Positions 1-9,435 of a stretch of 27,692 bases of DNA are shown in pieces. The stretch spans positions 1-27,692 of the forward strand of contig ASPP01024156.1 in the NCBI GenBank assembly GCA_000512085.1, written 5' to 3'. Each line of letters opens with the position of its first letter. Positions within the stretch are counted from its first letter, which is position 1. This DNA comes from Reticulomyxa filosa (lineage: Eukaryota > Foraminifera > Reticulomyxidae). The notes beneath the pieces were generated by a model that ran no database searches, was not told the DNA's origin, and was given only the letters and a program-made list of their open reading frames with translations. A program made the translations under genes and the position numbers.

Positions 1-36
1 TATTATTATTATTATTATTATTATTATTATCATTAT
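1..36. repeat. (TTA)n microsatellite, coding for poly-Asn on the minus strand
   Basis: About twelve TTA/ATT units lie at the left edge. Read on the minus strand in the sulfotransferase frame they give AAT codons, so the tract is probably a low-complexity Asn stretch inside the protein. Confidence 0.85.
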
Positions 37-586
37 CACTACTACTGTTATTATTAATTGGATTAAACGTTGGAAAAGAAGCATAATACTCGTCGAATGC
101 AAATCGATATCGGATATCATCATACATGATCGGCCAATATCGATGGTAGTAACCGGGGGAACATCGATTTTCACCTATGGCAGGGGTCCCCGGATTTGTA
201 ACCATTTTCACGGCTCTTTTGAAATAAGGACCCCCGCAACGTACCCAGTGTCGCAATTCCCAAGTAACCCCGCTCTGCTCTTCCAACGGCTTCACAAACT
301 CCCCGATCTTCTTCGGATCGAATGATATGTAGTCTGCTAGTGTCGTCGTGCCGCACTTGTCCGGACCTATTCCCACTATTGACGGGATTGGCGGGTAGTC
401 CTTGCCGAATCCATTTCTTTCTTCTTTCCATTCGTCTCCCTTCTTCTTTTTCCATTCCTTTTGCATTATTGTCAAATGGGTCCACGCTGGTAACGTCGCC
501 GGCGTCAATGAACTCTCCAATGTTGCTGCTGTTGAACAATCCTTTTTTTCCCCCCCCCCCCCATCACAAATATCCACTACCCACAT
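1..586 (-). CDS. PAPS-dependent sulfotransferase-like protein, N-terminal part (runs off left edge)
   Basis: The minus strand holds an open frame from an ATG at 586 to the window edge. It contains GIGPDKCGTTTLADYI at about 376-328, which matches the 5'-phosphosulfate-binding loop of carbohydrate/heparan-type sulfotransferases (basic residue, then GTT, then a hydrophobic helix). Downstream is sulfotransferase-like sequence ending in an Asn tract encoded by the AAT repeat at the edge. Such enzymes transfer sulfate from PAPS to glycans, usually in the Golgi lumen. The start is unsettled: an in-frame ATG at 466 is the safer choice, since 586-466 includes a run of 13 G and a competing open frame (minus strand, 539-171) looks equally protein-like upstream of 430. 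The 3'-phosphate-binding motif would lie beyond the window. The domain is convincing; exon structure and substrate are unknown. Confidence 0.6.
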   Translation of the reverse strand, partial: MWVVDICDGGGGEKKDCSTAATLESSLTPATLPAWTHLTIMQKEWKKKKGDEWKEERNGFGKDYPPIPSIVGIGPDKCGTTTLADYISFDPKKIGEFVKPLEEQSGVTWELRHWVRCGGPYFKRAVKMVTNPGTPAIGENRCSPGYYHRYWPIMYDDIRYRFAFDEYYASFPTFNPINNNSSSDNDNNNNNNNNN

Positions 587-1185
587 TTTTAATAAATACA
601 AATCAATAGTAAATTTATTTTGGTTTTTTTTTTTAAGTTTTCATTTTTTGACAGAGGGAAGAAAAGAACAGAACCACAACTGTAGAAAAGCCTTTTTTTT
701 TTGCTGTTGTTTACTTGTGAGTTGGTCGTTAACCTTGCAAAATTCAGCACCAATATAAGAGACGTCAAATAAAATAAAAGCATTAGTACCACCAAGAAGA
801 AATTGAAACTTTTCAGACTCAACATACTTATATGTTTTTTCTTTTTTTTTGTTTAGGACACCGAAATGCCTTAGAACACAAAGGGGTTTGCTCTCTTCTC
901 TCCCAAACTGTTAGAAAAATACTTTGCTGCTGAAACAGTCGTGTGCTTTCCTTCACAACGCAGGAAAGTAAACGACTCTTCAACGAAATATATGAACATT
1001 GAATACCTACACGTCAAAAACTAAATTACTATTTTAAAGCAAATGACATAGTAAAGGCAAAGCGTTCATGCAAGAAAGGCGTGAGAGTAAAAAAAAAACT
1101 TTCTGACACCCAAAATTTTTTTTTTGGATTTACTTTGCCAAAAAAATAAAATAAAATAAAATAAAATAAAAACCAAACGAAGACA
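587..1185. other. Divergent intergenic region (shared upstream region of sulfotransferase and kinase)
   Basis: About 600 bp separate a minus-strand gene from a plus-strand gene, so the promoters of both probably lie here. It is rich in poly-T/poly-A runs and ends in a pentanucleotide repeat just before the kinase ATG. I recognise no specific promoter element. Short open frames here are low-complexity and hydrophobic and are not supported as genes. Confidence 0.5.
1143..1172. repeat. (AAAAT)n pentanucleotide repeat in kinase 5' leader
   Basis: Five to six direct copies of AAAAT lie immediately upstream of the kinase start codon at 1186. Confidence 0.8.
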
Positions 1186-3203
1186 ATGGAGACAAAAGAT
1201 GTTGAAACGAATGTTCTTAGTGGACGAAATCGCTTTAAAATGGTAAAAGTCCTTGCGAACACGTTGCAAGGGAGGATTTATTTGGCACAAGACAAAGCAA
1301 ACAAAAACCAATGGGTAGTAATAAAAGAAACGTGGCAAGAATTGGTAAAACAAGGAAAGTCTCGGGACGGACATAAAGTACCAGAGAATTTTGAAAGAGA
1401 AAAGAGCATACAGTTGTATCTGTCAAACTTAGCAGACCAAAACCCAGGCAATGGATCAAAACACTTCCAAACATAACAAAACAAAACAAAGGGATGAAAA
1501 AAAAAAAAAATGTTAAAAAAAAAACAATAAAATAATAATAATAACAAAAGGTTATGTGAAATGTATTGAGAGTTGGGAAGATGAAAATTGTTATTATTTG
1601 GCAATGGAATACTGCGGGGCAGGGGAACTATTTGACTTTATTCGTGACAACCACACAAAAGGAGAGTTGAGTAAAATAGTAAAAAGTGTGTCCACACAAC
1701 CGCAGGAATGCCAAAAAACTCCAAACGAATGGAGCTTATGTGTACAATCCATGTTCTGCCAATTGGTCGACACTGTTTCGTGGATGCATTCACACGGGGT
1801 TGTTCATTTGGACTTAAGTCTTGAGAACACCATGCTTGCTTCTGTCGACAAAAATCAAGCCAATATTAAAATTATTGACTTTGGCGTTGCCCGCTTTTTT
1901 GAAGCCAAAGATAAGTTTAATGAAAAAGTCGGCAAGGTTGGTTACATGGCCCCAGAGGTATGTCGTTGCTATAAGTATAAAGTATTTGCATGTTTTTATT
2001 TTTATTTTTTTTTATGTGTGTCTCTCATGTGTCGTCTCGTTTTTTTTTTTTTTTTCCTATTATCATCTTTCCCACACACACACCCCTTTTTTTTTTTCCG
2101 TGTACGTATATTTGACAACATCAGAACCACTTTTGGTGGTTTTTTTTCCACGTGTTCTGGATTTGTTCTTTATACTCCCCTTTTCCACCTTTTTCCAACA
2201 TCTTTCGAAATGAATTATACGTCATTTTGATAAAAGATTTTTTTATTATTTTTTTGTTTTTTAAAGGGAAAGTAGGAAAAAAAAAAAAAGCTTTGACTGA
2301 TAGAAAAAAAAGCATTGGCTTGGTACACTTTGACTTACAAAAAATAGGTGTATGCAAAAAAAGAATACTCACCAGAAAAAGCCGATATTTGGTGCTTGGG
2401 CGTGATGTTGTTTATGATGTTAATTGGTGCACCTCCTTACGAATTTGCTAGCCCAACCAATCCAGCTTTTCGATTTATCATTTCCGGACGTCTACGTGAT
2501 GTCTTGGCACATTGGCGAAGATTACCTTTGGTTTCAGCAGATGCTTTAAGTTATCTTTTTTTAATTATAAATTATTTTTTTTGGATAAAATGGGCGCTAA
2601 AGCGCGCATGCATTTGTTCGCATTATTATGAATTGTTTTTACAAAAAAAAAAAAAATGTGTGTGTGAATGCGATAACCAACGAAACAAATGAAGATGTGA
2701 TGGAGAGTATTTTCAAACCAGAAAGCGAAAGAATAACAATGAGCGAGCTAAGGCGACATAAATACGTGAATCTTAACAGTGAAAAAGAAAAGACGGAATC
2801 GAAAACAACACCAAGTTTATTGACGAAGAAAGAAGAAGAACAGACGAAATATTCATTATCAAAACCGAAAGTGACACAGCACTATACCAATGGAAATGCA
2901 CAAACACTGACAATTGCGAACGAAGTGATTCCAATTGTTACAACGAAGAAAGCAAAAGATATATCCCAATTGTTGCGATCTGCAGTTGGAGTCGAAAACA
3001 TGCGTTCTTTGATGACCACCATTGAAAAGAGTATCGAAGACACCAAAAAACAGTCCCAACTATCTTCTGCCACTAGCAATGAAAATCCAAAAGGAGAAGG
3101 CGTCGTTGACGAAGACAACAAAAACAATGACCAATGTCTAGATGAACTCAAGCAGTTGCTTCACGTCGTTATTAAAGCTCTTGAAATTAGCACTTCCGCG
3201 TAA
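1186..3203 (+). CDS. Protein kinase with HLDLSLEN catalytic loop (4 exons)
   Basis: Proposed exons are 1186-1447, 1551-1957, 2348-2549 and 2695-3203. They join in phase to 1380 nt (459 aa). Visible kinase features are the VVIK lysine (about residue 47), an FEREKS helix-C glutamate, HLDLSLEN (about 173-180), DFG (about 197-199), GYMAPE (about 218-223), the DIWCLGVMLFMML helix, and a SIFKPESERITMSEL region closing the C-lobe. The glycine-rich loop is degenerate (VLANTLQGRIYLAQ). The usual Lys of HRDLKPEN is Ser while the Asp and Asn are kept, so activity is plausible but not certain. A Lys/Glu-rich tail of about 150 residues follows the kinase domain. Introns 2 (GTATGT...ATAG) and 3 (GTTATC...GAAG) are canonical. 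Intron 1 contains no usable GT and is modelled as GC-AG (CAG|GCAATG). A Ser/Thr kinase is likely; the substrate is unknown. Confidence 0.85.
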
Positions 3204-3802
3204 ACAAACAAAAAAAAGGGGGAGGGAACGAATCGGGAATGGGAGAAAAGAGAGGAGGAAAATAAACAACCAAAAAAAAAACACAAAAAGAGCAACAGCA
3301 CCTTTTTGTTTGTTTTGTTTTGTTTTATTTTGTTCCTTCAAAGCAGGTTTGTTTAGTTGGTTTCATTGCTTTCCGCATTTGAAAGTTCGCCTGTGTTGTT
3401 TATAGGTGCACAAAATTTTATCATTATTATAATAACTATTTTTTTTTTATGTTTATTTTATTTTTTTTTAGTGTGTTCCATTGGTCTTGAACAAAAATAA
3501 CTGTTTGGCCCACTTTTGCAATTACAGTCTTTGATAAGTGTTTTTCGTAGTTCACTGATGGGGGTTCAAGGGTGTTTTTTGTTTTGTGCTTTTTTTTTTT
3601 GAAAAATAAAAAATATTTTGTTTAAAAACTGAAAACAAGCTCGTGCGACCATATGTTGCTTTTCTCGCATTTCCATTCCATCTGAATAGCATTCTTCCCA
3701 ACACACAACTCAATGTTTTGCGCAAAAAATTCATATCACTTTATTCTCCTTGAACTTTTTTTTTTAAAAAGAAATCTAGTTGTAGTCCTACCACAAAAGC
3801 AA
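3204..3802. other. Intergenic spacer between kinase and membrane-protein gene
   Basis: This stretch consists of A-rich then T-rich low-complexity DNA. The open frame of the next gene extends upstream to 3713, but 3713-3802 encodes an unremarkable hydrophobic stretch and the ATG at 3803 is preferred. No RNA gene or repeat family was recognised. Confidence 0.5.
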
Positions 3803-5941
3803 ATGACAGGTGAAATACAAGATTATCCTGTTGAACTACAACCAGACATGACCGAGTTGCCAGTCGAAATAGGTTTTGAGGCTGATCGCTACAAAGAAGC
3901 AGTGGACAAGGAAATATTTGAAGAATTGTTGCATTTGGGCAAAAGACCGATATGTGTGTGTGGACGACGATTGGAGCCAGTGAAACAAGAGCACTTGAAG
4001 CATTACTGGGACATATCGGATGCGGAATGGGGAAGTCTGTTGTGTGGGGAGTGCAATGAATTGATAAGCCATGGATCGAATGGGATGGGTACAGAAAACA
4101 ACGTGCGCAGAGAGCTGTCGCTGATGACTCCAGGAAGCAAGCATGCAAGAGGATTTTCTCAGCGGTTGCAAACATTGGCAGATAAAGATTGGATTTACAG
4201 CGACACATGTCTTTGGTGTTGTCCGTCAAAGAAGATTTACCCCCATCGAAATGGGTTCTTTTTATGTGCAAGATGTTGCGTGGCACAAATGTCCAGCTAT
4301 CAATGGACAAAAGAGTTTCAATCCACATGGTATCTCCTGTCGTACATGCATCATCAAATTAAGCAACAGCAACAAGACAAAGAAGAGAAAGGAGTCACTA
4401 AAAAGCCAAAGAATATCAAGCTCTATCTTAGCAAACAATTATTTCAAGAAAGACAAAACGAATTGGCCGATATTTTGGAAATGATGGATCACAGCTGGGC
4501 AAATGTGCGAGAGGTTTTGAAATCGATATGCGGATATATAGTGACGTACGAGATTGGAGTGATTGACACGATGAACGAATCGACGAGTGGCAAGTACGTG
4601 ATGGATGCATTTGCAATGACATGTTGGACAGAGATACGTTCGCGATTAGGGACCTATCACTACGAATGGAGTCTATGGACAAAGTGCTTGCAGCCTTGCT
4701 GCATACTTCTCGACTGCTGTGAAGTGTACAATGACTGCACATGTCTTTGGGCATATATCGAGTTTTGGTTGTCCGGACACGTACACCTGCTACGTATCCC
4801 TTCTTGGCTACGTATACTGCATATACTCATTATCGCGTTTCTATGGTATTCGAATTTCTTTGGTTATATTCATTATTTTTCTTCTTCTTCTTCTTCTTCT
4901 TCTTCTTCTTCTTCTTCTTCTTCCTCTGATTATTCTTCGTCATGGTGGTATCCATGCTACGACGTAGCTGTTTATGGAGGCATCGCATTGTGCTGGCTCG
5001 ATATAGTCATCGTGACGGTGCTGCATTGGGGGGTGATTTACGATTATAAGTTGCCGTTATACTTGCAATTTATGTGCAACTACGTCGTGGACGATCAATT
5101 GAAAATGTCGTGGCTCAACGCGTTATTCGTGGAGGATTGTCTTTGGATAGGTACCCCTCCTCTGTTTCGCCAAGACGTTTTGGGAGAAGAAGAAAAAGAA
5201 GAAGAAGAAAAGAGGGAGGAAGAGGAGCGACAGCAAAGATTTGGGATCGAAATCGGAACCAGAGGGGCTAAGAGATACGTAGCCACGGAGTCATTGCGGA
5301 GATACGTATGGTTTTACTTCGCATTGATGACTCAATCGGTGTTGCTGCACACGTGCAAGCTTGTGTTGCTCAGTGTCCTCTATTGCCATCAAATGAGAGA
5401 GGTGATTGAAACAGGGGGACTCTACACTACCAACCGATGGCATGGATGGAGCTACTCCATTACTTGTGTTTTGTGTTTGTTTCTCATGTATGCTTATTTT
5501 GCTACTCGTAATGTTGTGAGATGGAAGTCGCGTTATTATTATTTTTACGTTATGGATAATAAAGTCATGTGGGGATTGGCTTGTTTTGCACTTATCTTGC
5601 ACTTTGTCTTTTATTGGAACGACGTTGTTTCCTTTGTTATGATCTTTATCCTTGGCGCTTTTTTTCTTATCATTACGCATCCTGTCTTGCTCGTTTCTTT
5701 GCAAATGTGGTGCCTCTATTTCCTCGTCTTGTGTTCCGGATGGAGATCGGCTCAAAAACTTCAGAGCACTTGCTTTGTCATCTTGGTCGTATATGGCTTT
5801 CTGCTTTGTGAATTTGAAACCAGGAGAATCAATTGGTGCATGTCTTGGGGTACGTACAAAAATACCTATCCGTGGACGAGGGGAGGCTTTTTTATCAACG
5901 CACTACTTCGTATTTGTTCGATGGGATGCGCACGTGCATAA
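3803..5941 (+). CDS. Multi-pass membrane protein with N-terminal cysteine-rich (zinc-binding-like) region
   Basis: This is one uninterrupted frame of about 712 residues from the ATG at 3803 (an in-frame ATG at 3713 would add 30). The N-terminal third is soluble and carries two paired cysteine clusters: C51-x-C53 with C81-x2-C84, and C136-x2-CC with C155-x2-CC. These look like zinc-ribbon or treble-clef ligands. From about residue 345 the protein alternates with roughly seven hydrophobic segments, the first followed by a run of about 16 Ser (TCT repeat). A strongly charged Glu/Lys/Arg loop (about residues 455-475) lies between membrane segments. The family is not recognised. GTACGT at 5850 would be a good splice donor, so the annotated C-terminus could be replaced by a downstream exon, although I found no acceptor in phase. 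Confidence 0.7.
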   Translation: MTGEIQDYPVELQPDMTELPVEIGFEADRYKEAVDKEIFEELLHLGKRPICVCGRRLEPVKQEHLKHYWDISDAEWGSLLCGECNELISHGSNGMGTENNVRRELSLMTPGSKHARGFSQRLQTLADKDWIYSDTCLWCCPSKKIYPHRNGFFLCARCCVAQMSSYQWTKEFQSTWYLLSYMHHQIKQQQQDKEEKGVTKKPKNIKLYLSKQLFQERQNELADILEMMDHSWANVREVLKSICGYIVTYEIGVIDTMNESTSGKYVMDAFAMTCWTEIRSRLGTYHYEWSLWTKCLQPCCILLDCCEVYNDCTCLWAYIEFWLSGHVHLLRIPSWLRILHILIIAFLWYSNFFGYIHYFSSSSSSSSSSSSSSSSDYSSSWWYPCYDVAVYGGIALCWLDIVIVTVLHWGVIYDYKLPLYLQFMCNYVVDDQLKMSWLNALFVEDCLWIGTPPLFRQDVLGEEEKEEEEKREEEERQQRFGIEIGTRGAKRYVATESLRRYVWFYFALMTQSVLLHTCKLVLLSVLYCHQMREVIETGGLYTTNRWHGWSYSITCVLCLFLMYAYFATRNVVRWKSRYYYFYVMDNKVMWGLACFALILHFVFYWNDVVSFVMIFILGAFFLIITHPVLLVSLQMWCLYFLVLCSGWRSAQKLQSTCFVILVVYGFLLCEFETRRINWCMSWGTYKNTYPWTRGGFFINALLRICSMGCARA
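4878..4926 (+). repeat. (TTC)n microsatellite, coding for poly-Ser
   Basis: A near-perfect TTC/TCT array of about 16 units is read in the TCT (Ser) phase within the membrane-protein gene, directly after its first transmembrane helix. Its length probably varies between alleles. Confidence 0.9.
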
Positions 5942-6187
5942 AGGCTTTTTTTTTTTAATTATTATTATTTGTTCGTTTGTTTGAGCTTTTCCGTTGTAAC
6001 TTCTTCTTTGTATATTTTATTCGTGCAAGCGAATATTCTTGGCTTTTTTTAAAAAGTGGTTGGATTTTTTTTTTTGTCATTGCTACAATGCTCTACTTCT
6101 TTCTAAAAAAGAAAATGTTCGTTCAGCTTAAACCTTTTCGAAAAAGGGGGGTCTTGTAAAAATACACTGTATAGTTTGTAATTGGAC
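5942..6187. other. Short spacer upstream of PI synthase
   Basis: This is T-rich DNA. A hydrophobic open frame (5977-6159) encodes a plausible membrane helix, but I could not splice it in phase to the preceding gene, so it is left unassigned. Confidence 0.4.
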
Positions 6188-7437
6188 ATGGACCCTTTTT
6201 TTGGTGCGTTATTTATAGCCCTTTACCCACTTGATATAATTTGGAACGTGATTTTGGTTGCTATTGTTGTCCTTGCTTCCGTTACCTTTTTTTTTTTCTC
6301 AGTCTTTTTTTCTTTTAAAAAAAGTCACAGCAACAACAAAAAAATATTGTTGCCAAAACTGCGTCACCAAAAAAAAAAAAAAAAAAATAGAATAAGTTTC
6401 AAACAGATAATGTGCTGTTGTACGTGCCGAATGTGATTGGCTACATTCGCATTTTATTTGTCATATACGCATCATATTACATGACGACAGATCCAGACCT
6501 ATTTTTGCGCATGATTTTTTACTCAGGCAATTAAAAAAAAAAAAGAGAGGAGCAAACAAACAGAACAAACAGAAAAAATTCATCAATAAAACGAATTAAA
6601 CAAAAAAAAAATTTTATTTTTTAAACTGATTTTGTTTTGATAAAAGAAAGAAAAAAAAAAAAGGGGTTTTGTGAATGAATGGGGGGGGGATGGGAAAAAA
6701 AAAAAAAAAAAAGGTTCTCTGGATTTTGTGGATGGTATAATTGCACGTGATCTGAAACAAACATCTCGATTCGGAGCCGTGTTGGATGCGATATGTGATA
6801 GTACAACACGGACGGTATTATGGATAGCCGCGCTTTGCTACGGCCAAAGCAGGGCAGAGAGGGAGTATTTGCGGGCACTCAATGACATAACAGGCGATGC
6901 CTTAAAAACAGATTGGGATTCATTTCGAGAGTCAATTCTGCCTTCATGGCTATTTGTCAGTGGCATCTATTGCATTACTGAAGAATGGCTTTGTGTGGTC
7001 ATCAATCAAGCCACGTCCTTTATGCATGGTATGTTCATATATTATGTAACATGTACATATGCATATATATATATATGTATATATGAATATATATGTATAT
7101 TTGACGAAATAATAATGGTATATTATATGACTACAAATCATTTATAGGGGGACATTCGAAAAAAAGACCAAGAAATGACCCTTATCTTGTGCGTAAAACG
7201 TTCGACAACGGATTTAAAAATCCTCTTGGCTTTTTAGTTATATCTTCTCTATACGCAGTGCCATACTATTTATGTGTGTGGTATTTGGATTACTCCAGCC
7301 AATGGCTACTCCTTTTGTATTTTATCGTATTGGTCCCTGCAAGGATTCTTAGTGTTTATGTGTCGTGGTATGTCGTTTACACTTTTGTTTTGGATATTGA
7401 TTTTGATGTTGACGATGGTGCTGTACTCAAGTCTTGA
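6188..7437 (+). CDS. Phosphatidylinositol synthase (CDP-diacylglycerol--inositol 3-phosphatidyltransferase), 4 exons
   Basis: Proposed exons are 6188-6203, 6407-6526, 6714-7028 and 7148-7437 (741 nt, 246 aa); every junction is phase 1. The complete CDP-alcohol phosphotransferase signature D-G-x2-A-R-x8-G-x3-D-x3-D is present at residues 52-74 (DGIIAR, then FGAVLDAICD), covering both metal-binding aspartate pairs. The N-terminus (LLYVPNVIGYIRILF) resembles the start of animal and yeast PI synthases (VPNLIGYxR), which separates it from choline/ethanolamine phosphotransferases. The remainder is hydrophobic with several membrane helices, and the length is close to the usual 210-250 aa. It would condense CDP-diacylglycerol with myo-inositol in the ER membrane. 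Intron 1 is GTGCGT...ACAG, intron 2 a GC-AG intron (CAG|GCAATT...AAAAG), intron 3 GTATGT...ATAG. The five-codon first exon is the least certain part. Confidence 0.85.
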
Positions 7438-9435
7438 AATCTTGTTTGTATCATTTTTCATTGCTTTGGTCTTTTATCCACTCTTCTTTTCTCTCATCAT
7501 TTTTATCTCATCTGCAATCATATTGATAAATTCGTGTTCCAGTGTCACTTTTTTTGCTAAACAAATGCTTTGATGTAAAAGTCTTGGCTATCTTTTTTTA
7601 TATTGAAGGACACAGCAAATACGATTATTGAACATTTTAATTCTTATTTCCACATAAACAAAAAAATATTTACGTACGAAAAAAACGTTAAAATTAGAAT
7701 CACATCTTCATAAGTAGCTTTCAGACGAGTTTTTTAAGCTGTGTACAGTATAATTTGCATTTGAAATAAATAATTACTTGGTCTCTTTTAAGATTATACA
7801 ACCTTTTTTTGTAATTTTTTTTTTAAAGTGAGAGTCATCATTGTTCAAATTGTAGTTCGGATTCACAATATAAATTGATTGGAAAACACAATAATGGTCA
7901 TGATTGCTTTATTCTCCTTATTCCTAAGAAAAATCGGCATATGTGCAAGGATCACAATGTCAGACTGAAAGTCGCACAAATCAGCGGATTACACTGCTGG
8001 ATATTGTTATATGTCTGCATACAAGTATTTTGCGTTGCTGAAATGTTCGAACATTGTTATATTACAAAACAATATTTCGAAAAAAAAGTATATAGATGGA
8101 TGATATAATAAATAAGTTAATAACTATGTATCAAGAAAAAATCAACAACAATAGTAAAAAATTTGTAAATTTTAAACAATTATTTAAAGCAAAATAATCA
8201 GAATGACATGATAAAACATATCATATGATAATAAAACAATATGAAACAAACAAAGTAATACAAAATTGCAGTATTAAACAAATAAATGTGATAAAATTTA
8301 AAGTGTTAATGATAATCAAACAGCTTATATTGAGATAAACTTATAAATAAACATGACTTTGATACATGAATAATACTGCATATGTTGAAAAAAAAAATGC
8401 ATACTTAAATGGCACATTTATGAATAGAATCAATTTTCTCAATGAAAAATAAACACTTAAACTTAATTACATATACAAATTTTATAGTTTTTAAATATAA
8501 AATTTTTCATTTTTTTAATGCATTTGATTCAAGTGAATATTTTTTTGAAATGTATGAAAAGAAATTTGCAAAATATAATATAAAAAAAAATTTAGAATGT
8601 TGTTTATTGAAGATTGAACATATTTAAAAATATTATTTCTTCGTGAAGAAAATAACATGTAAATAAATGTAAAATAATAAATAAAGATTGTTTTCGAATC
8701 AAAAGGATTATATCGTTATAATTTAATAATAATGGCATTATTAACTTTCTTTTGCATTATATAACTTGTAATTATTCCAATAATGAAAAAAATTATATTA
8801 AATTATAATTATATACATTTATTATATTTTTCAAATGCGAAACAGCGAGACCAAATTATTTTTATTAAAAAAATACAATTATCTTTTCTTTTTTAATTAA
8901 AAAAAATATCAGAATATTAAAACTCTGCATTCAAAAAGCTATGAAATTCCAAGAAGCAATCATTATAAATTTACCACTTTACAAAAAAAAACACACCTTA
9001 ATTGTAGTTTTGAGTTTCGAACCACTTCTCTAAAAAAGTGAGACACAAGGGTAAAGAAATCATCAACAACTTTTACCAGAATTTTTAACAACAAACAATG
9101 CAAGTCTAAGTCTAAGCAAGAAATGTTTTAACAGGTCAAAGCTCCCAAAAACTAGTTCACTTTCAAATAAATATCTATCCTTAATTAATATCAAAAATGA
9201 TATCTGTGCGTCCAGGGAATCCAAAAATATAGTTGATTTTAATAAAAGTGCAAAAATACAAAATAATATTTGCAATATTTTTATTTTTTAAACATTATTA
9301 AAAGAATTTAAAAAACAGGTTTTTCTGGATGAAAAGTCTTTGTAGTGGTTCGTTTTTGGGGGTTTTTCTTTGCTGTAAACTGGCCTGTTTTGATTTCTTC
9401 CTTGTCAAGAAAAGGTTGTCTTTTCAAATTGTTTA
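7438..9435. other. 2 kb AT-rich intergenic spacer
   Basis: I see no protein with recognisable features, RNA gene or mobile element. Open frames such as 7875-8108 and 8442-8627 are biased by base composition and have no supporting splice or family signal. The stretch at about 9193-9255 resembles one near 27.2 kb and is listed separately. Confidence 0.5.
9193..9255 (+). repeat. Dispersed repeat copy 1 (upstream of gene A)
   Basis: The stretch runs from ATATCTGTGCGTCC through TTGATTTTAATAAAAGTG. It matches, with substitutions and in the same orientation, the sequence at 27193-27255, which contains ATATCTATGTATCG and TTGATTTTTAATAAAAGTG. Confidence 0.45.

Noticed and set aside
3741-4328. Minus-strand gene of 195 residues opposite the membrane-protein gene
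   Set aside because: It is antisense to the cysteine-rich coding region, lacks domains, and its Cys/His content reflects the sense codons.
6182-6436. Separate 84-residue membrane protein upstream of PI synthase
   Set aside because: Only its first five codons from the ATG at 6188 are needed. A GTGCGT donor there splices in phase to the conserved PI synthase N-terminus.
7875-8108. Small gene of 77 residues
   Set aside because: No motif, no splice context, and surrounded by AT-rich noncoding sequence; open by chance.
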